Shown: positions 48,936-62,578, counted from the first letter of the stretch. The stretch is 64,000 bases of DNA from Diphasiastrum complanatum (GCA_029204225.1 CM055108.1:25427803-25491802), one strand, 5' to 3'. Notes: generated by a model not told the origin, from the letters alone. Numbers and translations are program-made.

Positions 48936-50210
48936 GACATTGTTATCTAGTCTGTCACCTACATACGAAAACTAGGTGATGATCATAATGACACACTCAG
49001 ATCTAACTCTCTCAAGAGTAGTCGCTATGTTGCTGCAGGAAGACAATCAAAGAAGCATAGACAACTCTTCAAATTTAGTATCACATGCTTTATATGTAAA
49101 CAAATGTGCTAAAAATAAAAATAAAAAAGGCTCAAAACAATTCATATCAGATTAGAAAATGACACAAAGTCAAGAGCAATTATCGAATTCACAATCTAAG
49201 AAGATGTTCTGTAAGCATTGCAAATCCACTAATCATGAGATTCGGGAATGCAAGATATTGGAAGCAAAAAACTCCAACAACAAGCAATCAGATCAATAGG
49301 TGAATGTAGTTGTAGTTACATCTCAATGCCCAGTTAAAGACATGGATGAAGGAGCATTTATGATCAAAGATTAGAAAGCGCAAGTCAATAATGCTTGGTT
49401 TTTCAATTTATGAGCCACTCAACATATGACCAGTCATTGTGAACATTTTTGTTCTTATACATCTTACAATACAAAGAAATTCGTTCATCTTGGTACAACG
49501 GTTCACACACTATCGAAGGTGAAGGCACTGTAGGATTGAACTTTCAACATGAACAATTCAAGTTATTATCGAATATTTTGTATGTACCTAAACTTTATAC
49601 AAATTTGCTATTAGTAATAGAATGACTGATTTAGGTCATAGGGTAGAAAGTGAATCTGGTCAATGTCCGAATTGTCGATAGGATGAATAAGATTCCTGTA
49701 CTTAGAAAGAGGTTTGGATACTTATATAGACTGATTCATTGTTATTCTAACGCAAGTCAAGACTTGAATACTTTTGTTCTAGTTAATAAAGTATTACTTT
49801 GACACAAAAGGTTAGGTCACTTGAATCATCCATATGTATCGAACATGTTCATTAGTACTTGATCTCGATTATTTAGACAGTAAGATCAACCTATCTATCT
49901 GTCATAGCTGCATTGTCGGAAAGCAGACTACGATTCTATTTAGATCGAGTCATAAGTATGCAACAAAAGATGTTTTAGATGTTGTTTATTCATATATGTG
50001 GTCCGATGCAAACTTTGGCATTGCTTGGGAAAAGTACTTTATTACCTTTATAGATAAATTTTCAAGAAAAATAGCTATTTATTTTATTAAACAGAAATCG
50101 CAGGCTTTCAACCTATTCAGACAATTCAAGGAGCGTGCAGAACTCGATATTGGTAAAAGAATTAAAGCATTGAGGTTAGAAAAATTCATTTTTAGGATGG
50201 TGAACTAGCT
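48936..50210 (+). pseudogene. Ty1/copia gag end, protease and integrase start (family 1)
   Basis: The gag end (LLSSLSPTYEN) is followed by a CCHC knuckle, MFCKHCKSTNHEIRECK (49204-49254). A protease remnant (ATQHMTSHCEHF) comes next, then the integrase HHCC (CHSCIVGKQ) and core start (YFITFIDKFSRKIAIYFIKQ, SQAFNLFRQFKERAE). It is collinear with 25719-26720 and somewhat better preserved. A frame break and stops lie in the protease, and the sequence ends soon after the first catalytic region. Confidence 0.82.
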
Positions 50211-51051
<841 letters not shown>

Positions 51052-51299
51052 AATCACATAAAAAGAATGGGAGTAGGGACAGTTTTTCCTAGAGGAACCT
51101 ATTCATTCATTTGTTGCTGGTTATTCCTTTGCTTTTTTAGACCTTTATTTGAGAATAAGACTTGAGTTTCTGAACTAGTGTTAGTTGTTGAATCTCTTCT
51201 TCTGGCTTCTTCCTAAAGTAGCATTGTCATAACTCTTGTAAGAGTTATTTCTGCTTGTGTAGACACGATCATTACTGAACTTTCATATGAAGTAGATAA

Positions 51300-52060
51300 A
51301 CGTGATGATGAGGTTGTTTTTTGAACTACAGATCCTATAGCAGCCATTTGTGCAAGCAATTTTTTTGAAGTTGTTCAAATGTTCAATCATTGTTTCATTT
51401 TATAACATTCGTAGTGAGAAGAATTCATATCTTTGAAATAATTTGATAAAAATCTCTAACATCGTAAAGAGTCTTTAAAATGTGCAATACTTCTTTGGAA
51501 GTTTGGTGGGCTCTGCTTATATGACCAAGCATGAATCTTGAATACTCAAGATTAGTAAAGCAAAGGCTTTTCCATCCTTTACTTTCCACTTTACAAATGC
51601 TTCCGTTAGAGGTTTTTCTTCCATTCTTTTAAAAATTTCTCATAACTCTTTAGCTTGTAAGATGATTCTCATTTCAAATCTCCACATGTGGTAGTTACTC
51701 CCATCCAATTTGTTGATCATGGACATTGTAATGTTGGAGGAATCCATTTGTGGATGATAGTGACAAGTAGAAATAATGAATGAACATTGTCGCTAGCCTT
51801 TCTCAATCTATTACAGTTCATGTAGTAATTTGCTCTAATGATTTAAATAAAGAATGGAAACTTTGCATATATGGAGTTGTCTTGTGCCTTGTTAATTTGC
51901 ATTGCTTGTAGATTTGTTCAAACTCATTTGAGTAGGACTTGCTTCACTGTTCATTCTCAACACCTTGATCTTCTTCTTAGTCCGATTCTCTACAAAAATC
52001 TTAAACTCCTTGAACTTGTTGAAAATTTCATATTTTGTTTGAGCAGATGAAGCCATGGCT
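51300..52060 (-). pseudogene. Copia integrase scrap followed by copia gag (non-collinear)
   Basis: Downwards from 52053, TKYEIFNKFKEFKIFVENRT and KKKIKVLRMNSEA resemble the copia integrase core between the first and second catalytic Asp. From about 51730 the strand reads copia gag: MINKLDGSNYHMWRFEMR, IILQAKEL, KWKVKDGKAFALLILSIQD. Gag should precede integrase, so these are two truncated elements joined or a rearranged one. Both are decayed. Confidence 0.6.
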
Positions 52061-54058
52061 TTTTTGAAAAATTATCCATAAAGAAAACAAAATTCTTGGC
52101 AATTTTTAAAGAATGAATATTAACAAAACCAAAAACATCATTGTGTATTACTTTCAATAGTGGAGAATTTTACCCTGTTATGTTTGTCATAAATTATGCT
52201 AAGGAGATCCAATGACTCATTGTCAACACAAGGACTCAATTTATATGCAAATATCAAGGATGATAGAAAATCTCATACTAAAAATATTGAGACAATTGTG
52301 TTTTGATAGTATTGTAAAAGGGAGATAACAAGTGATAATAACCATTGATGGGCTTGCAGAACGAACCGTTCATGATGAAAATTGTAATCCTTGCAAACAC
52401 ATACTACATGTTTATGAAGTTGAAAGGTTTGGAGATGGATCAATATATGTTAATTTACCAACTTGTCTAAATGAAACAGGAAATGTCTCATGTTTTTGTT
52501 ACAAAAAGATGATATTATTAGAATAGCGTGATGAACATCAATTTGGTGATTGATATGATGTTAGTAATTAGTTACTACAAAAGATAATTTTTTTGAATGA
52601 AACAACAAAGGTTGTGTAAGATGCTATGTTTGTTTTATATATGACGAGTAAAGATGCGTGGTGCCCAGCTTTGAGTAAAAATCAAGTGGAATGACACACA
52701 TTTTGATTGTTGTATATAAGCTGAAAATGTTACACCACGTAGTTACTTAAACTTAATAAAATAAAATGTCTACTTTAAATTTCATGTTTAGTTTTCACAA
52801 AGGATATAAACTGTGAATGAAACATTAAAATATTGAACATGACACTCCTGCTATTTGCATTCAAAATAGTTCTCTTGTAGTGATTGCCATGGAGAGTTTA
52901 AAAAAAAGAAAAATCACTATACTCGCACATATTCACTTGCAAAAGGTTAATTTTTTAAGAGGAAAGAGTTGTTTTGGTTGTGAAACCATCTATGCTAACT
53001 TCCTCTAATAGTTTTTTATTATTTCTTTTCAATTGTTAGACTAAGTTTCTTTTAAGCAATGTTAACAACAAAGTCTTGGTGGTTTTTGCCTTTCTAGTTC
53101 ATTGCGGTCTACGATTTGTAAATCATATTGCTTGTCTATATGCCAGACTCGTATGATAGAAGAAAATAAAACAAAGGATCAAGTAAGCACCATCATTACT
53201 ATGTTAAAAGTGCATTGTATTTGAGTGAGTTCGTCACAAATTTATTCATCTCAAATTTCACTTCATTATTGTGATCATGCTATTGTTGTAAGACCTTTCA
53301 TCTAATGTAAGTCAATGACATTTTTTTTTCGAGAAATTTGTACTTCCAAAATTTTTAACAAAAATGCCATCTTTATGACAAGACCTTTGTGGAATTATGT
53401 ACAACACAATGTTCTCGTTTATGGAAGTGTTTTGATTTGTCACGTGACCTCTACTATGTGTGTTTGAATAGCGAGATGACATGTACAACAAAGGAAAGAA
53501 GGTGATTGATATATGACTAGAAGATTTCCATTAAGTAGGGCATTAATTAGTTAAAAGATAAAACAAACTGATTGATACATCATGAGATGCTCTCTTATGC
53601 AAGGCATTCGAAAGAGTTAGAAGATAAAAACAAGGTGATCTATACATTACAACAACTTTGCCTTACACAGAGCATTTAAATGATAAAAAAATTAAAAAAT
53701 TCCATTTTAGAAGAAATAAAAAACTCATCTATATGCTTAAACTTATCTAGAAGTGACACCTTAGCTTTTGCAAATCTTCACAACAGCTTACCACTAGTGT
53801 GACCAAGCTAAAAATAAACATTGCATTTCAAAAGAATTAAAAGATTACAAAAAACTTATTTTAATGCTCAAATTCATGTAAAAGTGACACGTGAGCAAAA
53901 ATTGTCACAATAACTTTTATGTGCGTCAACAAAGCTAAAAACAAAAAATCAAAGATTGCTTATAAAAAGAATAAAAAAGCAAGCCTCATTTTAATGCTAA
54001 GATTCACTTAATAATAACTCCTCATCTTTTAGCCAATTGCACAAGGATGAGTGTATTC
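52061..54058. other. Intergenic, nothing recognised
   Basis: Two kilobases of AT-rich DNA with frames below 65 codons, none with a known domain. Confidence 0.4.
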
Positions 54059-54370
54059 TGCACCATCACTGGCAAGCCAGTGATGGTGCATGCACCATCC
54101 AAGGGGGGTGGTGAGTGCTCCACCACCTCTCCCTCTGCTCCCCTTCTCTCCTTGCTATTCCATTGTTGGATGGAAGGGCCCCAGCACCGCCACATCAGTG
54201 GCGATGCGAAATACGTTGCTCCATTGCACATTGCCACAAAATGTGGTCCAATGATGGAAGGGCCCAGTAGTGCCACATCAGTGACAAGTAGTGCCACATG
54301 AGTGATAGTGCGAAATAGGTTGCTACATTGCACATTGCCAGTGCAGAATATGATGCTCCATTGCAAGATA
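54059..54370. repeat. Perfect hairpin plus internal direct repeats
   Basis: 54059-54073 and 54076-54090 are perfect 15-bp inverted arms around AA (TGCACCATCACTGGC and its complement), followed at once by another TGCACCAT. Between 54165 and 54370 a unit with GATGGAAGGGCCC, GCCACATCAGTG and CATTGCACATTGCCA is repeated two to three times in part. This is probably a small non-autonomous element; its borders are not defined. Confidence 0.65.
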
Positions 54371-54589
54371 GCTTAAACTTTAATCCTAAGCTGACAAACC
54401 TAAAAATATTATCATCATGAAATGCATTCATTTTAAGTAGAGTGCACTCAAAGGAGGAAGGGCCAGAGACCAGGTCCACACGGGGCTCAAGGACCCTGGA
54501 ACGCTAAGAGTCGAGAGAATTTTACCACCAAAATACACACACGCAAAATTTTCCTTTCCTTTTTTGAAGATCTGGAAAATTCGGCGCAG

Positions 54590-54672
54590 CAGCAGCCGCA
54601 GAAGAAGAAGATGACGATGACCATGAAGATGAAGATGAAGAGGAGGAAGATGAAGATGAAGATGAAGATGAT
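54590..54672. repeat. GAA/GAT trinucleotide-like tract
   Basis: An imperfect run of GAAGAT and GAGGAA units. It yields a poly-Ser frame on the minus strand and a Glu/Asp frame on plus. It could lie in a real acidic exon, but no gene model supports this. Confidence 0.8.
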
Positions 54673-57145
54673 TTAGTTTCACTCCATCTATGTATAATAA
54701 TTCGTGTATTCGTGGCCAAAATGTTTGTGTGTGTCTTCAATTCAAGCTTGCTTCGCTTTTCTGCAGCTTAAGGGCTCCATTCATTCTAGTCTGCTCTGCT
54801 TCGAGACGGGATCTTTGCGTTCTCATCAAATCACCAGCTAGTATCCATTGCAGATGCCAGAAGCCAAAAACAAGGAACAAGGAACATCATTATGTCTGAA
54901 AGTTTTCATTAGCTTTTTCTGATTTCAAGCGCTCTCTAGTCTAGTAAGTGAAACTGGAGCAACTCCGGGTCTTCACAAACTGTCGTTGGGCATTAATACT
55001 TGGCGTCGGCAGTTGCTAATACGATCTACCATTGAAACGTCTCGGACAGACCTGCAGTCTTCAGACTGGCTTTGACATATAAACATATATTATTTGCGGT
55101 AGGTTGTCTTCATCCTTTCTTACGCTTTTATTGTGGATGTGATGTAATGTGTTGTAAGAGATACAATATAGAAACTGTATAATTCTAGATATGTCGTGAC
55201 TCGTGAGGATAAGTTTGCGGAATGCGTTGAACTTTTTGGATTTTGTGTTATGTGCGTGTGAAATGCTCTGTCGTTCTTGTTGGATTTTTCTTACTGGAAT
55301 CTGAATAATAAGTTCAATTTCTATTGAGAAGGATGATGTCTTTTTTTTATATTTGTCTTTACTATCACAGATGCCGAGAGATAGAGAGTACAAGAAGAAG
55401 AATAAGATAAAAAAGGCGATATCTTTTATATAGAAAAGAGCAAGAAAGATGAAATAAGCAATGGCACTTACAGACACTTAGCAGTCATCCTCAGCCACAA
55501 ATTGCCCTATTCTCCTTCCCCCCATTGGGCTTCCTCCCTTCCACCTGCCCGAATGTGTGGCCGAGGATGCGCTAGCGCTGAGGTACCTATTTGCTTTAAA
55601 GATAACACTGGAAGTACATCCGAGTAACTCTTAGTCGGAGGATAAGTGCTACACTCCCAAGGTATCAAACTCAGTAAAGCAAACTTGTCAGCGTGTACAA
55701 TGATGCTCCTCCCATTCTTAGGTTGTTCTTTTAAGTCCTCTACTTGCCTTCCCTGCCAAGATCACACGGTTTATCAGTAGTTGGCCAAGCCAATGACTAG
55801 TACTCTGTGCCTCGATGGACTGAAAGGTGTACCAACTTCAAGTAGCCACCCTCGTGTCATGTTGATTACTCGACTACCCCGCCTTTGTGCAAACATGCCC
55901 TGGTCATGGTTTTGGTCTGAATTTGTACTCACAATGTGGTGCCATTGCGAGGTGTCATGGTTCATCCATAGACAGTTGTGATATGTCAACATTAGTGTAA
56001 CTTATTGTTGATATTCTCAAAGACCTAACGTAGCAGGTTGTGGTTACATAGAGGGTAAAGGGATCAGCAACTTCAAAATTAACCGGCAACCGGACTAGGC
56101 ACCTCGCAATGATCACAATTGTCTATGGATGAACCATGAACTAACTATCTATCTTATCAAAGTGACTATCTTTGAAATGGCCTCCTGCACTTCCAACTTT
56201 TAGTTGTTGGCTACTAGTTTCCTTTCCTCATTAGCATTCACACACTGTGGCTCGGGGGCATAGCTGCATAGCATTCTAGAAATTTGCAGGTTTTGGAATG
56301 AAATGATATACCTTTTAATTTTTTTTCCATATATGTGTAGGGTGGAAAAAAACCCCGAATACATGCTACAGTTCCAACGCTCGCTTATTCCATCTCTCCA
56401 GCACCCTCTTCTCTCCAGCATTTCCCTGATGTGCCTTTGCCTTTGCCTTTGCCACTGCCTCTAGGTCTACTAGGGCCTCGCTGGGCCGCTGCTCCCGTTG
56501 CCTGTGATACCACTGTGCAGCTCAACATGCAAATCCATTAGGCATACCCTACGCCCTCCCCCCCATGTGTACACATGATGCAGGCTCGGCCTGTGTCTCA
56601 GCATCGAGATCAACAAACTCCATCCTCACCTATATCAAATCCATCTGATCATCTAGGGCCTTCTCCTCCTCCTCTTTATCTCCCTCCTCAGCCTCATCCC
56701 CATGCTCCTTTCTTGCATCCTCTATATTGGTCAAATGGACCTTGTGGTCTTGCACTTGCTCCTATCATGACGTGCTAGCTCTAGATGATATCATCAGATG
56801 TAGCCTTTGTGTGCATGGCCTGTTGCAGTGTCTATGGATCTAAGGCACTCCTTAGCGTTCACCTGCCTAGATGTGCCATCTCTTTGCATGTGCATGACTA
56901 GCCTTAGGTTGGTGGTGCAATGAACCAACCTGTTCAGTTGGGGAGTATTGAGCATGCTACATCTCTTTATGTGCATAAGAGACCAAGTGCTCCTGTTCAA
57001 CTCACATGCCAAGGTGGACCAATCTTGTGATGAATTGCAAGACCTAGCTATGGAGTATCTTAACTTCAATACTAGATCAACCAAGAAAGCTTGAGAAACT
57101 TAGCTATGGAAAACATCACATACAAGGAGAATTGCATAAGGGCTA
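54673..57145. other. Intergenic; permuted inverted repeat at 55943-56139
   Basis: No gene is recognised. Two inverted blocks, 55943-55982 and 56100-56139, share a 28-bp and a 12-bp segment in swapped order (see findings). A Pro/His-rich 67-codon frame at 56575 and a minus frame at 56794-57084 have no known domain. Confidence 0.5.
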
Positions 57146-58520
57146 AGGCCAAAACGGTCCTGATAGATGTCATCTTAGCAACAGGTGCAAATGTCTCATC
57201 ATAGTCTAGCCCCTCCTGCTGGGCGTAGCCTTTTGCCACCAACCCTTCTAGTAATGTTGAGTGAGCTCCCATGTGTCGTTCTTGACAATGGAGTCATACT
57301 CCTCATGCATGGCATGTTGCCATCCCTTTTCCTTCACTGCTCCGTGAAAGAACTGCGGCTCATGCATCCATAATTGTGGACATGAGAGCAAAGTTAGTCT
57401 CTTGTCTCTCCTGAGACCTAAGAGATCTTTTGACACCCTGTTCATTGCTCTCTCCTTCCATAATTTGTTCCTCTTTGATTGTTTTTTTTTAATACCACCT
57501 TTAGGTAGCTTCTTCCTAGTGGTAGGCGATGTGGATGGTGACCATGTATCCCATGGTATTGTCTTAGTTTTCCGTTTCTCAACAATTTCACCCTCTGGTA
57601 CTTGGCCAAATTGAGGTCTCGAACTAGCATGTTCGTTCTCCTGTTGTTGCACTTGGTCTTGAGGCTCACAGGTGTCATGACTAGGATCCTCATCCGTGGA
57701 ATCAATCAAGGGTAGGAACTCAATAGTTCTATCTTTCTCCTGCTCCTGTATCTTGGGTGAATGCTCTTCGTCAAAGATGACGTCTCGACTTAGGATCTTC
57801 TTCCTGTTTTTGAGATCATATAGCACATAGGCTTTCTCACCATCACTATACCCAAGGAAGATACACTTTACGGATTTTGCATCAAGTTTCTTCCACAAGT
57901 CCTTTGGTATATGTGCATATGCCGTACACCCAAATACTCAAAAGCTGCCCACTTCGGGCTTGTTGCCACTATGCGCTTCTTCAGGCATGATTCTTGTAGT
58001 CGCTTCTATTCAATAGAAAAACAACAGTTGCTACTGCTTCTGCTTTAAAGGAATTTGGCAACCCCTTCTGCTAAGCCACACCGTTCTGCTGCGGTGTATG
58101 TGGAGCGGAAAACTGTATCTTTATCCCGCATGCCTTGCAAAGGTCTTTGAACTCATCAGAAATATACTCACCACCCTTATCTGACCTGAGAGTCTTTAGC
58201 CTCTTTCCTGTGTGATTTTCCACCAAAGCTTTCCACTGTTTGAGTATTTGAATGCTTCAGATTTTTGTCTTAGAAAATAGATCCATACCTTCCGTGAAAA
58301 GTCATCTACTAAGGTCATGAAATAGTAAGCCCCCCTTGCTGATCTGGTCTGCATGGGACTGCACAAATCTGAATGCACAAGCTCAAGAATCCCCTTGGCC
58401 TTGGTAGCTTTTCCCTTTGGAACCTTTGCCTTTGTTGCTTTCGTAGTGCACAAGCCTCACATGTGTCTGAAGAAGACTTAATGCTAGGAAGATCTACTAA
58501 AAACGTTTCCCAACAAAAGG
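57146..58520 (-). pseudogene. Ty1/copia integrase and RT start (family 2)
   Basis: Downwards from about 58520: the zinc region SDTCEACALRKQQRQ, the core GILELVHSDLCSPMQTRSAR (first Asp), MTLVDDFSRKVWIYFLRQK, then PQQNGV near 58090 (Glu region, interrupted by a stop). The integrase tail is CIFLGYSDGEKAYVLYDLKN, with an acidic linker. RT begins [20 protein letters not shown] and [35 protein letters not shown], then breaks off near 57150. Frames shift at least three times. The lineage differs from family 1. Confidence 0.88.
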
Positions 58521-58630
58521 TATTTTGGGAAATGAACATTTCTTAGGGGGCGTTTCCCATCTTCAAGGAAACAAGATATGCTGGGAAACACGTTTCCTAG
58601 CCAAAAAGGGCTAGGAAACGCATTCCCCAA
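58495..58630. repeat. Fold-back element with GGGAAACG/CGTTTCCC words
   Basis: CGTTTCCTAGCC (58591-58602) and GGCTAGGAAACG (58609-58620) are perfect 12-bp arms with a 6-nt loop, extended by GGGAA/TTCCC. GTTTCCC or GGGAAAC words recur five times from 58504. It lies at the start of the copia integrase relic and may be a small MITE-like insertion. Confidence 0.55.
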
Positions 58631-59072
58631 TACTATGCATCCTAGTAAACTATCACGAAGTTTCTCAAATATGGACAAAAAGATACAAGAGAGCTTCTTG
58701 GAAGATCTATGCCATGCCCAACACCCCTAGAGGGGGGAAGACCCTATGCCAACTATTATGGAAAAACGTCGCTATATTCATGCCTAAGTTTCCTAAAAGC
58801 TTCACCCTCCTGTGAATTTACATCCTTTAGGTTGTTAGTCATTAGTGCAAATTGTATATTAAAATTTTGTCATTCTTCATGGTAAACAAAATTTTTTAAC
58901 CAACATAAATAAGAATCACATTCCATTCATGCATTCAATTGTTTCCATAGCAAAAAGCAACTATGAAGGAGAATTATTTACATTTCCATTTAGTTCTATG
59001 AGTGAGCCATTATGCAAGAATGACATATTGTGGGTTACACTTCTTCAATGACTCATTACACTCATAAAACAA
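58631..59072. other. Nothing recognised
   Basis: AT-rich spacer between the copia and gypsy relics. Confidence 0.4.
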
Positions 59073-59800
59073 CTATTTTCCAGGTATCATGTCTACTTGG
59101 TATAAACTCATAACTTGGAAGTGTATATTATTGTTATAGCCCAGGAAGACGTGGGGAGATCCGGTCCGATACTTGACTTTTTGCTCTTGTGGCCAGCTTA
59201 CATAGCGGATGTAACTTTGCTTTGTTTCCACCTTTAGTTTCTGTAACAATTTAGAGTTAATAAAATTGTGCGTAGGACCATCATCAAACAAAATAGTTAC
59301 GGCTTGGCCACCTATGAACCCTCCATTCGAATTAGGTCACCGGGGCCAAACACTGCCGTACTAAAACTTCAACGTTCATAAACAATGATATCAACAACCA
59401 AAATTGTTACGGCTTGGCCACCTATGTAGTATGGACCCATCCATTCGAATTAGGTCATGGGGGCCAGACACTGTTGTATTAAAATAACAATGTTCACAAA
59501 CATTATTATCAACAAAGGATAAATCACTACTAAAATACTAAAATGCATTTTTCCAATTCTTTGGACATTCCTTTGCCACGTGGCCTGGCTCCATGCAATT
59601 AAAGCACAACTTGTCGCTCTTGGCCTTAGCAAAGGTTTTTTGGTCCATCTAGGATCGTTTCTTTGATCCAATAAGCCCTGTAAATGAATCCTTTACTTTT
59701 TCTTTTCCTTTCTTTGAAAAGAAAGAGGACTGCTTGCCCTTTGCCTTGGGCTGTCCACTAGGCTCAAACTTAGCCACTATACGAGAGTCAACGTAGGACT
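59073..59800 (-). pseudogene. Ty3/gypsy gag zinc knuckle and protease
   Basis: Downwards from about 59800: a Lys-rich gag end, a canonical CX2CX4HX4C knuckle (CFNCMEPGHVAKEC, near 59608-59567), then after a duplicated linker the protease: ILFDDGPTHNFINSKLLQKL. The usual D-S/T-G reads DDG, so the active-site triplet is altered. The frame breaks within the linker. Nothing of RT follows. The lineage differs from the chromovirus at 585, whose knuckle is one residue shorter. Confidence 0.8.
59297..59516. repeat. Tandem duplication of about 110 bp in the gypsy relic
   Basis: 59297-59405 and 59409-59516 share TACGGCTTGGCCACCTATG and CCATTCGAATTAGGTCA and are diverged at about one position in ten, with small indels. 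The duplication lies in the gag-protease linker. Confidence 0.85.
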
Positions 59801-60051
59801 TAGCATCGCAAACTGCATCTTCGAGGGTAAGAGGCTGGTTTCTTCTAACCTCTAACTAAAAATCTTTGGGTAAACCCAAGATAGAATGCAGCTGCACCAA
59901 AAGGCATTCTCTATTCTAGTAGCAAAACGAGAATACACCTCTTGAAATTCTTGCAAATAAACCTCAAGAGGCCGGGGGTGAATTGTCGCATACTGTCGAT
60001 AGTTTATTTTGATCTTGCCTAATAGCAGGAATAGACGGCTCGAAATTCCAA

Positions 60052-60083
60052 TCCCATTGGGTCATAATAATGACCCAATGGGA
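60052..60083. repeat. Perfect 14-bp hairpin
   Basis: TCCCATTGGGTCAT (60052-60065) and its complement (60070-60083) flank AATA. A looser copy (CATAATAATGACACAATG) follows at once. Confidence 0.8.
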
Positions 60084-60469
60084 CCGGCCATAATAATGAC
60101 ACAATGTGATCCATACTGTAGGCCTGATTGTGGTCTCTCCGATGTATTGGACGTTTCTGAACACAACAGGCCGAAATTGCACAACAGCTGGTCATGCTGG
60201 TTCACAACAATTGCAGGAACCTGTGAAGATCGTCAGACCGAGCTACTAGCTCTTTGGGGTCATTGCACTTATTTCGTACCCAATTTCCCTCAAGTGAGTC
60301 CTTACTTCAGCCAAGTGAGGTTGGCCATATACAAAGGGTTATCTAGGTGGCCTCTATTGGGTGAACTTGTGGAACGCTTGTATGCCACTTTTTGTAATCA
60401 TGAATATGTTCTTGGCATGGAGACTCCTACCTTGTTAGTATAGAAGGAGAGGAGATCTCACTTGATATT

Positions 60470-61070
60470 CATCCTATCTACCTAGGAGAAGGTGGATGTT
60501 GCACATGTGCATAGCCAGGATGAGAGCTAGCTAGGGGTGGGAGATGGCTGAAGGCGCTAGTGGCAATATGGGACAGTTCTGGCTCAGATCAAAAAATACG
60601 TGTGATTGGGTCGTGTCTGTCCTCCGATCATCGATGAACTCCAAGAACATCCATATCTATCGCGTGAATACGTAGGGGATCCTTGTCATCATCTTGGAAC
60701 AAGGTTTGTTTGCCAACAGTTCTAGAGTTAAAGCCCCCTAGAAGTGAATGTTATCCTTTGTCAGAGAAACTAATGATATCTTCAGAGATCGTGTGAAATG
60801 GAGAACTCCCTGAGCTGTCTGCATATGCTGATATCTTAGGAGGGAAATAACGTGCTGCCATATAGATATCTCTATCCACTCCAATACTCTGTCCAACAAT
60901 CTGGATCCATAAGAACTTTGCTTGCTCATCCTGTTTGGCCATTGATGCGTAGGTTGTAGGGAATTCCTAAAAAGCCGACACCAACTAATACTGTGACCTT
61001 GTCTCCTCTTGGTAGACTGATATCGACGAGAAACCTGGAAAAGTATGCAAGCCTCTGATTTGACTCTCAC
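60470..61070 (-). pseudogene. LINE endonuclease relic
   Basis: Downwards: MAKQDEQAKFLWIQIVGQSI, GVDRDIYMAARYFPP, SSGSSPFHTISEDIISFSDK, then a degraded (G)DFNART-type box near 60730 and a D...DP segment near 60640. The order and spacing fit the middle of a LINE endonuclease domain (YIA.CYFPP ... SPF ... GDFNAR). Frames shift at least twice. No RT follows. Confidence 0.6.
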
Positions 61071-61560
61071 GAGTCTTTGTGAGGATCAGGATGTCACCAC
61101 TTGGATGAATGTGAGATCATCATCTATGAATATTCGTGTGCCTTTGAGCTTAGTCCTTTGTCTAAGCACTTTCCTTCTGTTATGTAGGGTACATAGTTGC
61201 CCAGAAATGCGTCTCTGGGAAAAACCGTTTCTAGAAAGAAATGCATTTTTGGATCCAGACTCGTTGAAAAGAAAAACAGATACTAAAAAATTAATAGTGA
61301 TTGACAGAATCCAACAATGATTGATGCACCTAAACTGGACCACATTGCACCTGAAACATTCGGCAACCTTCGTTTTTTGAGGGCTTGGAGCTTCTTGGAT
61401 GTGTCTATTGATGTTGAGTTCTTCTCATGCTTGAGGTTGGCAATATCTTCTCGTAGCATAGTGATCTTGTACTTCATTATGCATTAACCTGTTTAACACT
61501 TAGTCATTTGTGAAAAGGTGCAAACAACTTGTGTAATCAGCAGAAGGGGTTGTCACGTAT

Positions 61561-62578
61561 ATGGAGCACTTTAAGTATGCCAGGACAGTCCGTATACGAG
61601 GTCGCCATGGAAAGTACTTGTGGGCAGAGGATGATCGTACTTCTACTACTCAAGACCGAGATGGTGCCTGCGAGTTAGCAATTTGGAGAGTAGAAGTTGT
61701 CGAAGACAACTCGTTTGAAGGAAAACCTTCTGTGATTAGACTAAAGAGCTGTTTTGACACCTATTTGACAGCATCGGAAACACCCTTTTTACTTGGAATG
61801 ACTGGACGAAAAGTTCTGCAGAGTCCTCCAACTACAAAAAACTCGTCTGTTGAATGGGAACCTGTTAGTGACGGATCTCTTGTGAAGTTTAAAACCCGCC
61901 ATGGCAATTACTTGCGGGCCAACGGGGGTCTTCCTCCTTGGAGAAACTCAGTTACTCATGATGTTCCGATTCGGTCAGCAACTGCAGATTGGATACTCTG
62001 GGAAGTCGAGATTGTAGACACTATACAGACAGATGCTCCAGCTCCAGCAAGTCCACATTCCCAGGTATGTCATAATATATATAGCTATTTTGGGATTTAG
62101 ACAATTTACATTATTGTTCGTTAAAGTTTTAGAAATATCAGCACAAGCTATGAATAGTACTCAAATTTCACAATCACTTATGGATGAGCTTGATCAGTAG
62201 TTTCAGTGTTCATGGGGCAGGCATCTTCTTTCAAAATATCATCAAAACCAGATGGGCGTCTTATCTATTATGCTCTTGCAAATGACGATCTTGAGGTCTT
62301 CCAGTCTGGTGATTGGCCTAATTTTCTTTACAAGGGTACAAGTTTGGAGAAACTTAAATCTGCACTGAAGGAGGAGCTTGGTATTGAGGAGGATATTCTT
62401 ATTTGTGCTAGGCATCCTGTGAGCAGTAAACTCTCGCCGTTGCGAATAGAGCTACCACCCAACCATTTGCCGTTACATCTTGTTGTCGTGAAAACTTCTT
62501 CACCTGGTACTTATTATTATGCCTTTTTAATAACCTATGCATGTTGAGACAGCTTTAAGCAATAGCTGTTTGCGCATG

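Noticed and set aside
54522..54740. Poly-Ser minus-strand frame at the GAA/GAT tract
   Set aside because: It is the shadow of a trinucleotide-like repeat, with no splice or domain support.
60009..60443. 144-codon plus-strand frame
   Set aside because: It contains the 60052 hairpin and no recognisable motif, and overlaps relic DNA.
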